Shown: one piece after another, positions 51,461 through 59,181 of the stretch
Numbering within the stretch: the stretch's first letter is position 1
How the letters are laid out: each line of letters opens with the position of its first letter
The notes under the pieces: model-generated
What the model saw: only the letters and a program-made list of their open reading frames with translations
The model's database searches: none
Told to the model about the DNA's origin: nothing
Translations under genes and position numbers: made by a program
From: Kurthia sibirica
GTDB lineage: Bacteria; Bacillota; Bacilli; Bacillales_A; Planococcaceae
Assembly (NCBI RefSeq): GCF_003143975.1
Contig: NZ_QFVR01000003.1
Location: 1-64,000 of the forward strand
Reading direction: 5' to 3'
Length of the DNA stretch: 64,000 bases

Positions 51461-51778
51461 TTACCTTCTTACTTCTATCAAATTGCCTTCCCTATCAAAC
51501 CCCATACCGTATCTTACTGGACTATGCTTTTCATGATGTTCCTTGTTGTGACAAGGCTGACAAAGATACTCTAAGTTTCTATGGTTTAATGTCACTGTTG
51601 GATCATTAATATTCTCACTATTTATATAAGTCTTATGGTGAACAATATAACCAGGTTCATCACAACGCTCACACAAGCCATGTACTGATGCAATATAAGA
51701 TGCACGACACTTTCTCCATGCTGCGCTTTTGTATAGCTTCTTAGCTTCTGTAGTATGTTTAAGCATTGCTATCATCAT
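51461..51778 (-). CDS. phage HNH endonuclease
   Basis: The 105-residue protein has the HNH layout with a structural zinc: LCERCDEPGYIVHHKTYINSENINDPTVTLNHRNLEYLCQPCHNKEHH (two C-x-x-C pairs, HH and N-H). Such proteins work with the terminase during DNA packaging in HK97-like phages. Its start overlaps the previous small ORF. It is the second gene of the late operon. Confidence 0.9.
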   Translation of the reverse strand: MMIAMLKHTTEAKKLYKSAAWRKCRASYIASVHGLCERCDEPGYIVHHKTYINSENINDPTVTLNHRNLEYLCQPCHNKEHHEKHSPVRYGMGFDREGNLIEVRR

Positions 51779-51926
51779 TGGTTAGAAATAATACTTCTTC
51801 TTGATTAACATAATGTGCATTATTATCCGTCTTACGGACCTTATCCATTGTTGGACTATATAGAACTACATCACCAATAACAGTGATTGTCTTGCCATTC
51901 TTAAAATGAATTGTTCTTCTACTCAT
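51759..51926 (-). CDS. small phage protein (55 aa), first late gene
   Basis: ATG at 51926 follows AAAGGGTG; the product is MSRRTIHFKNGKTITVIGDVV..., probably a small beta-sheet protein. The ORF extends upstream to 52070, but that part looks non-coding and contains the leader. The end overlaps the HNH start (translational coupling). It resembles short proteins found before HNH genes in Bacillus phages. Confidence 0.6.
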   Translation of the reverse strand: MSRRTIHFKNGKTITVIGDVVLYSPTMDKVRKTDNNAHYVNQEEVLFLTNDDSNA

Positions 51927-52187
51927 TCCATAACACCCTTTCAATATAATTTCATACAGACACACAACTCTTTCCAGCTTGTTATGAACACATCCAATAG
52001 GGGTTGCGAGTGAGCATTGTTGTGTGCCTGTATCAAAACATATTAGTAATATGCAGATAATAAAGCGCATCTAATCGCCTTATTATCTGCCAATCACCTA
52101 ATCAACTATGTTAAACAGGAGGAATTAACATGGCGTAAGTTGTTACCCTTACACTATAAGCGTGCTTTTGGGATTATTTCATGTGCC

Positions 52188-52217
52188 AATGTAACATATC
52201 TTATTGAGTGTTACATT
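52188..52217. promoter_or_regulatory. inverted TGTAACA motif, candidate late-gene control site
   Basis: AATGTAACA (52188-52196) and TGTTACATT (52209-52217) are perfect inverted repeats spaced by 12 bp; a third copy, ATGTAACATT, lies at 52293-52302. They lie between the early-operon terminator and the first late gene, where an ArpU/Xpf-type factor would act. Confidence 0.45.
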
Positions 52218-52311
52218 CACTAACAGGCACTAAAACACTGATGTATCAACATCTCTATATTTTTTCATTTTGAATGTACAAGAATCTAAGTTATGTAACA
52301 TTCATAGATTA

Positions 52312-52345
52312 AAAAATAATAACAGTTGTTGATATAATAACAACT
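52312..52345 (-). terminator. terminator of the early/middle operon
   Basis: AGTTGTT and AACAACT form a short stem just past the recombinase stop, followed on the minus strand by GTTATTATTTTTT. Confidence 0.65.
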
Positions 52346-52354
52346 TTAGCTACT

Positions 52355-52936
52355 TTATTTTTGTTTAGTTTTCCTTCTTCTAAATAAATTGTTTACTACT
52401 TGGTCAACTTTCTCTTGCTCTACTCCTATGTAGCGTAATGTATCCGATTGACGTTTATGTCCAAAAATCGCTTGAAGTGTGGCAACATCATTTGTCTGCT
52501 GGTAGAAGTGATAAGCAAATGTTTTACGCATTGTATGCGTTCCTACATCACCTGTATATCCTATTGCATCTGCAGTTTCTTTCATTATTCGATATGCCTG
52601 TACTCTGCTGATAGGCTTTTGACCACCTGTTTTAGTTTTCTTCCTACTCTGTAATAGAAAATCATAAGGCTTCATATTTTTTGTATATTCTTTAACCGCA
52701 CGTCTTAATTCATCACTTATTATCATTTGCTTATACTTTCCTGTTTTCTTTTCATATATCTTTATTGAAGCTTTATTTCTTACATCCTTCACTCTTAATT
52801 GCAAAACATCTGAAATACGTAAACCTAAATTAATTCCTAACATAAACATAATAAAATTCCTTTTATTTTTTTCATCAAGATACTCCATAAATTCTTGTAC
52901 TTGATCCATATCTCTAATCGGTTGAACATATCGCAT
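52355..52936 (-). CDS. small tyrosine recombinase (phage integrase family)
   Basis: The 193-residue protein is a minimal catalytic domain: LGINLGLRISDVLQL (first Arg), HTMRKTFAYHFY (H-x-x-R), GHKRQSDTLRYIG (His/Lys and Tyr nucleophile). It lacks an N-terminal arm-binding domain. Similar genes lie just before the terminase region in Bacillus phages and are distinct from the main integrase. ATG 52936 overlaps the preceding stop by one base (TAATG). Confidence 0.87.
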   Translation of the reverse strand: MRYVQPIRDMDQVQEFMEYLDEKNKRNFIMFMLGINLGLRISDVLQLRVKDVRNKASIKIYEKKTGKYKQMIISDELRRAVKEYTKNMKPYDFLLQSRKKTKTGGQKPISRVQAYRIMKETADAIGYTGDVGTHTMRKTFAYHFYQQTNDVATLQAIFGHKRQSDTLRYIGVEQEKVDQVVNNLFRRRKTKQK

Positions 52937-53433
52937 TATACAAGAATCCACCCTTCATTCTTAATTTTCCTTTTACATCTTGAAATAATTACTTTTACTT
53001 CATCTCTTGATATCCCTAACATATCAGCAATTTTATATTGAGAGAGTTTATTTGAACTCATCTCAAATACTTCTTTTTCTCTTTTATCCAGAACTTTCAT
53101 TATTTCTTTTATTAAATCTTGTTTCATTTCATCTTTTTCGATTTCTTCTTCTGACACTTCTATTTCAAATACTTCTACATTTGAATCTTTATTTAGTTGA
53201 ATCCAATAAGGTTCGACTGGCACTTCTCTGTCATAAGCTGCACGCCTCTCAATCGCACGTGTTGCACCTGGCTGTCGACCTGTACGGATCCATTTAATTG
53301 TGAACTCTAAGTTACTGATCCACGAACGAACATTAGATAAATCTTCTTCACATGCTTCATTCTCTTTCAATCTATTTAGTAGTGCTTTTGTATTTTTCAG
53401 TGTTTCTTTATATTCAAGTAACAATTCGTTCAT
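52936..53433 (-). CDS. sigma-70-like phage late regulator (ArpU/Xpf-like)
   Basis: The 165-residue protein ends with a sigma region 4-like helix-turn-helix: IMKVLDKREKEVFEMSSNKLSQYKIADMLGISRDEVKVIISRCKRKI. Middle residues are acidic. Such factors (Xpf of PBSX, ArpU) switch on late phage genes. ATG 53433 follows AAAGGGGGAAA. It is coupled to the recombinase gene. The TGTAACA motifs at 52.2 kb are plausible targets. Confidence 0.82.
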   Translation of the reverse strand: MNELLLEYKETLKNTKALLNRLKENEACEEDLSNVRSWISNLEFTIKWIRTGRQPGATRAIERRAAYDREVPVEPYWIQLNKDSNVEVFEIEVSEEEIEKDEMKQDLIKEIMKVLDKREKEVFEMSSNKLSQYKIADMLGISRDEVKVIISRCKRKIKNEGWILV

Positions 53434-53456
53434 GTTATTTCCCCCTTTTTGATAAC

Positions 53457-53506
53457 AAAAAAAGAGCAACAAATAAACGCATTAACTGCGTAAATCTGTT
53501 GCTCTC
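53457..53506 (-). terminator. terminator after the ATPase/nuclease pair
   Basis: GAGCAACA and TGTTGCTC with an inner CGCA/TGCG stem, followed on the minus strand by seven T residues. It ends the accessory gene pair before the late regulator, suggesting an independently transcribed cassette. Confidence 0.85.
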
Positions 53507-53521
53507 GGTTTTTCCGATAAG

Positions 53522-53998
53522 CTAATCTATAAATACATTCTTTCCATATCCTCGATAAAATCCATATTGTTCATTTAGATCAACTTTACCGAAATTTCGT
53601 TTGTTTTTAGAGTTAACATATATCACTAATTTAACACCATCATATTCATTAGAATCAATTTTCATACAAAAAGCAAGGTGTTTCCACCAAAACTCACCAC
53701 ATAGAAGCTGTTCATTTATATGTTTAGAACTAGCAGCATCTGTACTGCTTTTCAGCTCAATAAAATAAACTTTCTTTCTGAGTATATCCATAATCACAAA
53801 ATCACAATCTTTGCGTTTCTCATCTGTCAAATATAGAGACTTACTCTTAACAATTGGCAAATCAATTAGATATAGATCTGTTTGTTTGTTTGAAGCAATT
53901 CTTAATGCCGTAGAATAATTTACGCTTTCATTAATCTCTGAAAGCTGAACTTTATTACCCTCAATTTTTTTAATGTCAGTGATTGCATCATAATTCAT
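53522..53998 (-). CDS. PD-(D/E)xK-nuclease-like protein, partner of the ATPase
   Basis: A 158-residue protein. The core reads KRKDCDFVIMDILRKKVYFIELKSST, a D...(E)xK arrangement (Asp before a beta strand, then E-L-K) typical of restriction-endonuclease-fold enzymes; Q and H residues follow (INEQLLCGEFWWKH). No DNA-binding domain is visible. It overlaps the ATPase gene by 11 bases, so the two proteins are made together, and it is probably the effector. I recognise no exact named family. Function as a nuclease is inferred. Confidence 0.65.
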   Translation of the reverse strand: MNYDAITDIKKIEGNKVQLSEINESVNYSTALRIASNKQTDLYLIDLPIVKSKSLYLTDEKRKDCDFVIMDILRKKVYFIELKSSTDAASSKHINEQLLCGEFWWKHLAFCMKIDSNEYDGVKLVIYVNSKNKRNFGKVDLNEQYGFYRGYGKNVFID

Positions 53999-55337
53999 CT
54001 TCTATTTCCTCATGCATTAAATCTACAAGGTTAAAATATTCATTTTCTAAATTCTGATAATTTTTATCAAAATTTTCAAATACATTGTCTTTGTTGAAAT
54101 AATCAATTTCTGATAATGTTTGATTTTCAAAATTATATATCTTCGTATTCTCTCTTGAAATACCTGGTTGTTTTTTTATTTTGTTTAATAGTGCAAGATT
54201 TGCTAATTTTTTCATTAAAAAGTCACTGTGAGTTGAAATAATTAAATTCACTCCTGATTCAATTAAATAATTAATCAAAACTGCAAACTCTATTTGATTT
54301 GAGGGATGTAAATTAATTTCTGGCTCATCAATAATAATAAAATTATTAGTATTATCACCTAAAATACTATCCAAATAATAATCAAGCCCATACAATGACT
54401 TTGCAGATGAAGAAGCCATATGCAAGGATACTTTACTGTCATCCTTTAGCTTAAAGTAGGCAGTTCCTTTTTCCTTGTCAAAACCAAATCGACCACCTAT
54501 CATTTTGTCTCTAATAATCTGTGAAATCTTATTTGATTCATTAATCATAATATCGTAATCTTCTAGACTATTTAAATATTTTACATATTCATCTACAGGT
54601 TGTGGATACGTTGATTTTCTCTCTCTAATAGACTTAATAATCTTTTCGTCATCTTCATCAAGTGTACTCAAGTCATCTATAAAATTAGCTCTACCATTAT
54701 GTAATTCCTTTGAAAAAACATTAATACCTGTCCGTTCCGCTGGTACATAAATATAGTTAAAACTATTTGAAATATAATCTTGAATGATTAAAGAAAAGAC
54801 CATATTTAAAAATCGTCTGTCTAGTGTAAATTCTTCAGGTAACATTTCTTCTGTATTCAGACCTGAATTCTGACTTTTTTTAAGATACGATACTGAAATT
54901 GTTTTTTCTGCTAGTTCAAAAATAAATAAAATATTTCGGAATTCAATTTGTTTTCTAAAATGCTCAGTTCTAGTTAAACCAATCATTTCAATTACCTCTT
55001 GCGGATCTAATAGAATTTCAGAGTCTTCAAAAGTTTTTATTCCAGAACTAAATACTTTACTCAAAATTCGATTTGAACTTTTTCTAATTGTTGATACGAT
55101 AAAATTAGCATATGCTTTGTTAAATTCTTCTTTTGAAAAAGTATATTTATTTTCTGAAAGAAAAATCTCTGCTTGTTCTACATCTAATAATTCGTATCTT
55201 GCAGTTAGCTCTTTTAAAACACCATAAATTGCATATGTTATATAAGTTTTCCCTTGATTATTACCTCCACTAAAAATCGTCAGTTGCCCTAAAGTTAAAT
55301 TAGCATTTTTAATTGGGCCTATATTTGTAAATTTCAT
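53988..55337 (-). CDS. AAA/ABC-type ATPase, OLD/RecF-like, candidate defence sensor
   Basis: The 449-residue protein has an N-terminal Walker A, GQLTIFSGGNNQGKTYITYAIYG (~24-35), a ~250-residue insertion, and a C-terminal half with FIIIDEPEINLHPSNQIEFAVLINYLIESGVNLIISTHSDFLMKKL (Walker B and H-loop). This is the AAA_15/AAA_21 arrangement of OLD-type ATPases used in Gabija, PARIS, Septu and similar systems. There is no TOPRIM domain. ATG 55337 follows GGGGA. The small nuclease-like gene overlaps its 3' end. It probably senses infection and controls the partner. Confidence 0.8.
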   Translation of the reverse strand: MKFTNIGPIKNANLTLGQLTIFSGGNNQGKTYITYAIYGVLKELTARYELLDVEQAEIFLSENKYTFSKEEFNKAYANFIVSTIRKSSNRILSKVFSSGIKTFEDSEILLDPQEVIEMIGLTRTEHFRKQIEFRNILFIFELAEKTISVSYLKKSQNSGLNTEEMLPEEFTLDRRFLNMVFSLIIQDYISNSFNYIYVPAERTGINVFSKELHNGRANFIDDLSTLDEDDEKIIKSIRERKSTYPQPVDEYVKYLNSLEDYDIMINESNKISQIIRDKMIGGRFGFDKEKGTAYFKLKDDSKVSLHMASSSAKSLYGLDYYLDSILGDNTNNFIIIDEPEINLHPSNQIEFAVLINYLIESGVNLIISTHSDFLMKKLANLALLNKIKKQPGISRENTKIYNFENQTLSEIDYFNKDNVFENFDKNYQNLENEYFNLVDLMHEEIEDEL

Positions 55338-55417
55338 ATAGTATTCCCCATTTCTTAAATTATTCCACCATACAGCTATATTACCACAAGAAGAATGCAT
55401 TAAACATTATGAATTAC

Positions 55418-55588
55418 TTACAATTTCCTGCTATATTTAAAATCAACATGTGTAGGTTTACCGTCTTGCCAGCTAATCTCTTGTTTTCCGAAACCCAAAG
55501 GAGGATTATCAATCTGAATTAGCTTGCCACCTCGAACTATGTAAACCGCATCTTTTGTTAAATCAATTTGTTTCTCTAAATTTGCCAT
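55418..55588 (-). CDS. DUF3954-like small phage protein
   Basis: This 56-residue ORF starts at ATG 55588 after AGGAGGAA and closes at 55418. The sequence (MANLEKQIDLTKDAVYIVRG..., ending PTHVDFKYSRKL) fits the DUF3954/YqaO-like group of Bacillus prophages. Function unknown. It marks the normal prophage gene next to which the ATPase cassette was inserted. Confidence 0.75.
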   Translation of the reverse strand: MANLEKQIDLTKDAVYIVRGGKLIQIDNPPLGFGKQEISWQDGKPTHVDFKYSRKL

Positions 55589-55671
55589 AAAGCAATTCCT
55601 CCTATGCTATAATTAATTTACCAAGATCAATTAAGCGTTGGAGGAAATCTCTAATGCTTTATTTTTTTGTC

Positions 55672-55923
55672 TTAAAATCCATGTACATTTTCCCAACCAT
55701 GTGCTGATCCAAGTTCTACAAAATGAAGCAACTCATTTGTATCTCTGAAACATTTTTCAAAGTCATCTGTTTTAACGACGTAATTGCTTTTAGATCCTCG
55801 CTCTACAATGCAAAGGCAAGTGTGTATATAATCCAACTCCTTTAACCCTGCAATCTCTTGTCGAATCTTATCGACCGCCTTCATTTCAAACAGAACTCCG
55901 AATAAATCTAATTGTTCTCCCAT
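55672..55923 (-). CDS. phage hypothetical protein (83 aa)
   Basis: ATG at 55923 (MGEQLDLFGVLFEMKAVDK...) follows AAAGGAG. The protein is soluble, with two cysteines in HTCLCIVERG and a C-terminal GWENVHGF. No family is recognised. It is part of the minus-strand early gene run. Confidence 0.6.
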   Translation of the reverse strand: MGEQLDLFGVLFEMKAVDKIRQEIAGLKELDYIHTCLCIVERGSKSNYVVKTDDFEKCFRDTNELLHFVELGSAHGWENVHGF

Positions 55924-55974
55924 GTTCATTCTCCTTTAATTAAGTATTTTGGTATTAAACAGAATAAATACTCG

Positions 55975-56214
55975 TTATTCATCACATTCGCAAGGGGTGT
56001 ATCCTTCGTCTGTCCATTTACCACAGGTTTCACATTGCTTTTCAATAATCCATCCTTCTAATTTCCATTGAGGTTTAGACACATACACTTTGTCACAATT
56101 GATACATGTAATTTCTTCCTCATCCTGGTCATAGTTCGCTTCGTGTTGTTCTACAACATATTCGCAATAAGGACAAACTTGCTCATCATGTAATTGGTTT
56201 CTCAATTTTTTCAC
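55975..56214 (-). CDS. phage zinc-ribbon protein (79 aa)
   Basis: Four cysteine pairs are visible: CPYC, CINC, CETC and C-E-C. This suggests two zinc-binding ribbons separated by an acidic stretch (YDQDEEEIT). Small proteins of this type are frequent among phage early genes and may bind nucleic acid or host protein. The ORF starts at ATG 56214; upstream spacing is short. Confidence 0.7.
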   Translation of the reverse strand: MKKLRNQLHDEQVCPYCEYVVEQHEANYDQDEEEITCINCDKVYVSKPQWKLEGWIIEKQCETCGKWTDEGYTPCECDE

Positions 56215-56241
56215 TCCTTAGTATTTTTGTTGTTATATGAC

Positions 56242-56553
56242 TTATCTAATTTGATTAGCATAAGTTTCAATTTCATCTTCAATAACTCGTTTCACGTTGA
56301 TTGCTGGATTAATAAATCTTTCTTCAACAAAATAAGGTTTTTTACCATCTATCAAAGGACAACCAAGACCTTCGATATATTCAACTCCAAAACGTGCAAT
56401 ATATTGGGAAATATGTTCAGAAAGTTCTTCTAAATCATATACGTCATAAAAACTTGCTCTAAAACCTTCCAAAAATTCCTCGTTCATAACACTTTCGTCA
56501 AACTCAATGATGAACGAATCTGTTCTTTCTACCGTACATTTATATTTTTCCAT
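56242..56553 (-). CDS. phage hypothetical protein (103 aa)
   Basis: ATG 56553 lies eight bases after AAAGGAG; GTG at 56562 would be too close to the site. The product is acidic (MEKYKCTVERTDSFIIEFDESV...), mixed alpha/beta, with no known motif. It follows the next upstream gene closely, indicating one operon. Confidence 0.6.
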   Translation of the reverse strand: MEKYKCTVERTDSFIIEFDESVMNEEFLEGFRASFYDVYDLEELSEHISQYIARFGVEYIEGLGCPLIDGKKPYFVEERFINPAINVKRVIEDEIETYANQIR

Positions 56554-56558
56554 TTCCT

Positions 56559-56798
56559 TCACTCCTTTAAATCTATAAATAGTCCTCTAAACGTATCAAT
56601 CGTGCTTTTATCCCAGCCACTTAACCATAAAATATGCTGTAATTCATTTTTCGAAAGTTTTCGATTGAGCATTTCCTCCAATTCAGTTACGCACGTTTCG
56701 TAATGCTCTTTTTGCCATTCTTCCACTGCCTGATTTAAATCAGTATCTAGCCATTCTCTACGACCGCGTGAGTTAACACCTTGATATTTTAAATTCAT
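56559..56798 (-). CDS. phage hypothetical protein (79 aa)
   Basis: ATG 56798 follows GAGGAGG. The product MNLKYQGVNSRGRREWLDTD... is helical in its second half (VTELEEMLNRKLSKNELQHILWLSGWDKSTIDTF), which has a helix-turn-helix-like pattern but is not a clear match to a named family. Confidence 0.6.
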   Translation of the reverse strand: MNLKYQGVNSRGRREWLDTDLNQAVEEWQKEHYETCVTELEEMLNRKLSKNELQHILWLSGWDKSTIDTFRGLFIDLKE

Positions 56799-56989
56799 AC
56801 CGATTCCTCCTCGATAGGTTCTAACCAAAAGCCTTTATAATTTTTTTTAGCTAATTCGCGTGCTTTTACCGAATCATATTGTAGCCAGCGTAAAGTCCCT
56901 AAAGGCTTCCCTGTGTAATCTGCCAATTCCTGAATCGTACCATCCCAAACCCAGTTTTCTCCTTTGTACAAAGCGAAAATCTTATCCAA
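56795..56989 (-). CDS. phage hypothetical protein (64 aa)
   Basis: Starts at TTG 56989, eight bases after GAGGAGG. The product MDKIFALYKGENWVWDGTIQELADYTGKPLGTLRWLQYDS resembles short phage proteins with a homeodomain-like helix pair (ELADYTGKPLGTLRWLQ). It overlaps the following ORF by four bases. Confidence 0.6.
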   Translation of the reverse strand: MDKIFALYKGENWVWDGTIQELADYTGKPLGTLRWLQYDSVKARELAKKNYKGFWLEPIEEESV

Positions 56990-57196
56990 TCAAACCACCT
57001 CCTCAAGTGGTTCTGACATCAACACTTCTAGCACATAACCTTCGCTAGTTGGGTACATTTCGAAAACTACTTGAAGTTCTGCTGCATCGTAGCAAACTTT
57101 CTTGAATCGATTGCCAGCAACTCGATTTACAATTACGATTGCAAGTGGTTCTGGACCATCAAACCCCATTAAAATTGGCTTCATTACGTTTGTCAT
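56990..57196 (-). CDS. phage hypothetical protein (68 aa)
   Basis: ATG 57196 follows GGAGGG. Beta-rich sequence (MTNVMKPILMGFDGPEPLAIVIVNRVAGNRFKKVCYDAAELQVVFEMY...). No family recognised. It is followed immediately by the TTG-started gene, in one operon. Confidence 0.6.
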   Translation of the reverse strand: MTNVMKPILMGFDGPEPLAIVIVNRVAGNRFKKVCYDAAELQVVFEMYPTSEGYVLEVLMSEPLEEVV

Positions 57197-57258
57197 CCTC
57201 AATTCCCTCCAATGTTTTTAAGATTTCTTCACGCAATTTATGTAGATCTTGTTGTACT

Positions 57259-57462
57259 TTATTTAAGATTTCCATAATTCAATAGCACCCTAGTCGGCTT
57301 GCCATATTGCTCAAACAAGACTTCCCTTTCCATTTGATGATGCATACGACAATGTACTTTTGTGATGATTGTGTTAGAGTGGCCACAATTCGGATAAGGA
57401 CAACGCATTAGTCCAACTCCATTACCACTCGCAAATTGCGTATGTGCTGATGAATGTGCCAT
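57259..57462 (-). CDS. phage zinc-finger-like protein (67 aa)
   Basis: The product contains RCPYPNCGHSNTIITKVHCRMHHQ, a C-x4-C...C-x2-H pattern that could bind zinc. It lies two bases downstream of the DnaC-like gene and is probably coupled to it. Role unknown. Confidence 0.6.
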   Translation of the reverse strand: MAHSSAHTQFASGNGVGLMRCPYPNCGHSNTIITKVHCRMHHQMEREVLFEQYGKPTRVLLNYGNLK

Positions 57463-57464
57463 GA

Positions 57465-58286
57465 CTACACCTCCTGCGATAGATCGAAGACTGAAATTCT
57501 TTTATCACGAGTATCTGTGAACTTGATGACCGCAATATTTTTAAGGCAACGAGAAATTAACTTTTTGTCGTACATTAATTCCATTTGATTACGTGACAAA
57601 TTTGAAGTGATGATCGTCGATTTCGACTGTCTAGCTTCTAAGATTGCCGTCAGAACTTCTAGTGTGAAGTTTGTTGCGGTTTTATTCGTCGTAATAGCCC
57701 CTGTTTCTGCCCCTAAGTCATCTAAGCAAAGGTAATCCACTTTCGATAACATCTCGACGAAATAAAGTTGCGTGAACTTTGATTCCTTGTTGTCGAATGA
57801 ATCACGTATTTTCGCCATCATCTCTCGAACACTAATAAATACACACTCAACATCTAACTTCTCGTTTAAATTGCGTAAGATGGACATGGCCAAGTGCGAC
57901 TTGCCAACTCCTGTGTCGCCTTGAAGCAATGTAGTGAATGTTTTACCTGATTTGTAATGCTTGAAAGATTGTACTGCCAAATCTTTATTTTTTGATTCCT
58001 CACTAGATTCAGCAAAGAATTTGCCAAAACTAGCTTCACGAATCGTTTCGTCTGCAAAAACTGAACGCATATACAAAGTGTTTTTCTTCTTCTTAGCTGC
58101 GCGATCTAAGATTTCTTTTTGAAAGCTTTGTTCAAAAGATTGATTTTCTTTGGCGATCTGACACGCTGGGCAAAGTTCTTCACCATTAATCATCATTAAC
58201 GGAACTGGCTTTGCATGTAACGAACATTCATTAGAAGTTAATGTCATCTGAATAGACTTTGGTAATGCCTGTGCTATTGCCTTCAT
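57465..58286 (-). CDS. DnaC-like helicase loader
   Basis: The 273-residue AAA+ protein has a short N-terminal zinc-like segment (CSLHAKP...LCPAC), Walker A GDTGVGKSHLAMSILRNL (~122), Walker B YLCLDDLGAE, and sensor TIITSNLSRNQM. It loads the replicative helicase onto the phage origin together with the replisome organizer, whose gene overlaps it by 56 bases. It is intact. Confidence 0.9.
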   Translation of the reverse strand: MKAIAQALPKSIQMTLTSNECSLHAKPVPLMMINGEELCPACQIAKENQSFEQSFQKEILDRAAKKKKNTLYMRSVFADETIREASFGKFFAESSEESKNKDLAVQSFKHYKSGKTFTTLLQGDTGVGKSHLAMSILRNLNEKLDVECVFISVREMMAKIRDSFDNKESKFTQLYFVEMLSKVDYLCLDDLGAETGAITTNKTATNFTLEVLTAILEARQSKSTIITSNLSRNQMELMYDKKLISRCLKNIAVIKFTDTRDKRISVFDLSQEV

Positions 58287-59055
58287 AACCTCTCACCCTT
58301 TCATTTAGATAACTTTCGAATTTTGTTCCGAACAAAGTTGAAGGTCTTAAATATTTACTGAAGTTTGGATCTTGTAGCCAACTGAAGACTTTTTTATCAA
58401 TGACTGTTTTGAAATCTTCAACAGTGAACGATTCATTCAGTCTTGCTTTGATAAGAGATTGAGTTGATTTAGACGTACTTCTGAATGATGTACCAGCTTT
58501 AGAATTAAGATATTCGATGATTTGCTTATATGCGTCATCATGCTTGCATGATAATTCTTTATCTATATCTTCTCTTTTCTCTTTCTTATCTATATCTAAT
58601 TCTTTATCTATATCTGTACCGTCACGTGACGTCACGCTAACGTCACTCTTTGGTTCGGGTAAAGAATTTAGTTTTTTACGTTCACGATATTTACGATTAC
58701 GTTCAGCATTTAATTGCTTCACCCTATCCATACCATCGATATTCTGATGATTTTCCCAATTTTTAATGCGAATCGATTCACCTTCTGTTTCAATCATTCC
58801 GTACCGGTTAAACGTCTGTAGAGCAAGTCGTACAGTATTTATTGGTCGGTTAAAGATCGTGGCCATCTCCTCGGTATTCATAGGAATTTTTTCCGAAAGC
58901 ATAATGTACCCATTTGAATTTGCTTTACCTGCAGCTGCTAATAATTTCACCCAAATGATGAGAATCGTATCGCTATCTGGTAATGCTTCAATCAATTTGA
59001 TTTTGTCATGCTCGAACATATCTGTTTTGAGCTTGATCCATGTTATTTCAGCCAT
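58231..59055 (-). CDS. phage replisome organizer (replication initiator)
   Basis: The 274-residue protein has the N-terminal replisome-organizer domain (ITWIKLKTDMFEHDKIKLIEALPDSDTILIIWVKLL...RPINTVRLALQTFNRYGMIE), a charged linker with RNRKYRERKK and repeated DIDKEL, and a conserved phage C-terminal domain (QIIEYLNSKAGTSFR...NPNFSKYLRPSTLF-like). It binds origin DNA and recruits the loader. The linker DNA holds three direct repeats that may be the origin. Confidence 0.9.
   Translation of the reverse strand: MAEITWIKLKTDMFEHDKIKLIEALPDSDTILIIWVKLLAAAGKANSNGYIMLSEKIPMNTEEMATIFNRPINTVRLALQTFNRYGMIETEGESIRIKNWENHQNIDGMDRVKQLNAERNRKYRERKKLNSLPEPKSDVSVTSRDGTDIDKELDIDKKEKREDIDKELSCKHDDAYKQIIEYLNSKAGTSFRSTSKSTQSLIKARLNESFTVEDFKTVIDKKVFSWLQDPNFSKYLRPSTLFGTKFESYLNERVRGYEGNSTGITKVYSDDINF
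58552..58615. repeat. direct repeats inside the replisome organizer gene, candidate phage origin
   Basis: The plus strand shows ATTCTTTATCTATATCT, TTTCTTATCTATATCT and ATTCTTTATCTATATCT in 64 bp. Several temperate phages of Firmicutes replicate from iterons inside this gene. The same repeats encode the DIDKEL residues, so selection on protein alone is possible. Confidence 0.45.
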
Positions 59056-59070
59056 GATAAATCCCCCTAA

Positions 59071-59181
59071 TTAATGACTAGCTTTTTTTAACTTCACTGC
59101 AAATTGCAAACTTAGAGCAACCGCAGTGACCGTTGATGATAATACTGCAGTTAGAATTAAATCGAATGTGTCGAAGTACAT
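59071..59181 (-). CDS. tiny phage membrane protein (36 aa)
   Basis: ATG 59181 follows GGAGG by seven bases. The product MYFDTFDLILTAVLSSTVTA... has one membrane-spanning stretch and ends KLKKASH. It overlaps the end of the preceding gene in another frame. Short single-span proteins like this are common in this part of Siphoviridae-type prophages. Confidence 0.55.
   Translation of the reverse strand: MYFDTFDLILTAVLSSTVTAVALSLQFAVKLKKASH

Noticed and set aside
52118-52140. Plus-strand AGGAGGAATTAACATGGCGTAA, a strong site followed by a two-codon ORF
   Set aside because: It points against the phage genes and encodes only Met-Ala. It could be a chance or degraded start, with no support for function.
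57159-57275. 38-codon minus-strand ORF (MEILNKVQQDLHKLREEIL...) overlapping two prophage genes
   Set aside because: It could be translationally coupled and has a coiled-coil look, but there is no Shine-Dalgarno sequence and it overlaps both neighbours, so I do not list it as a gene.
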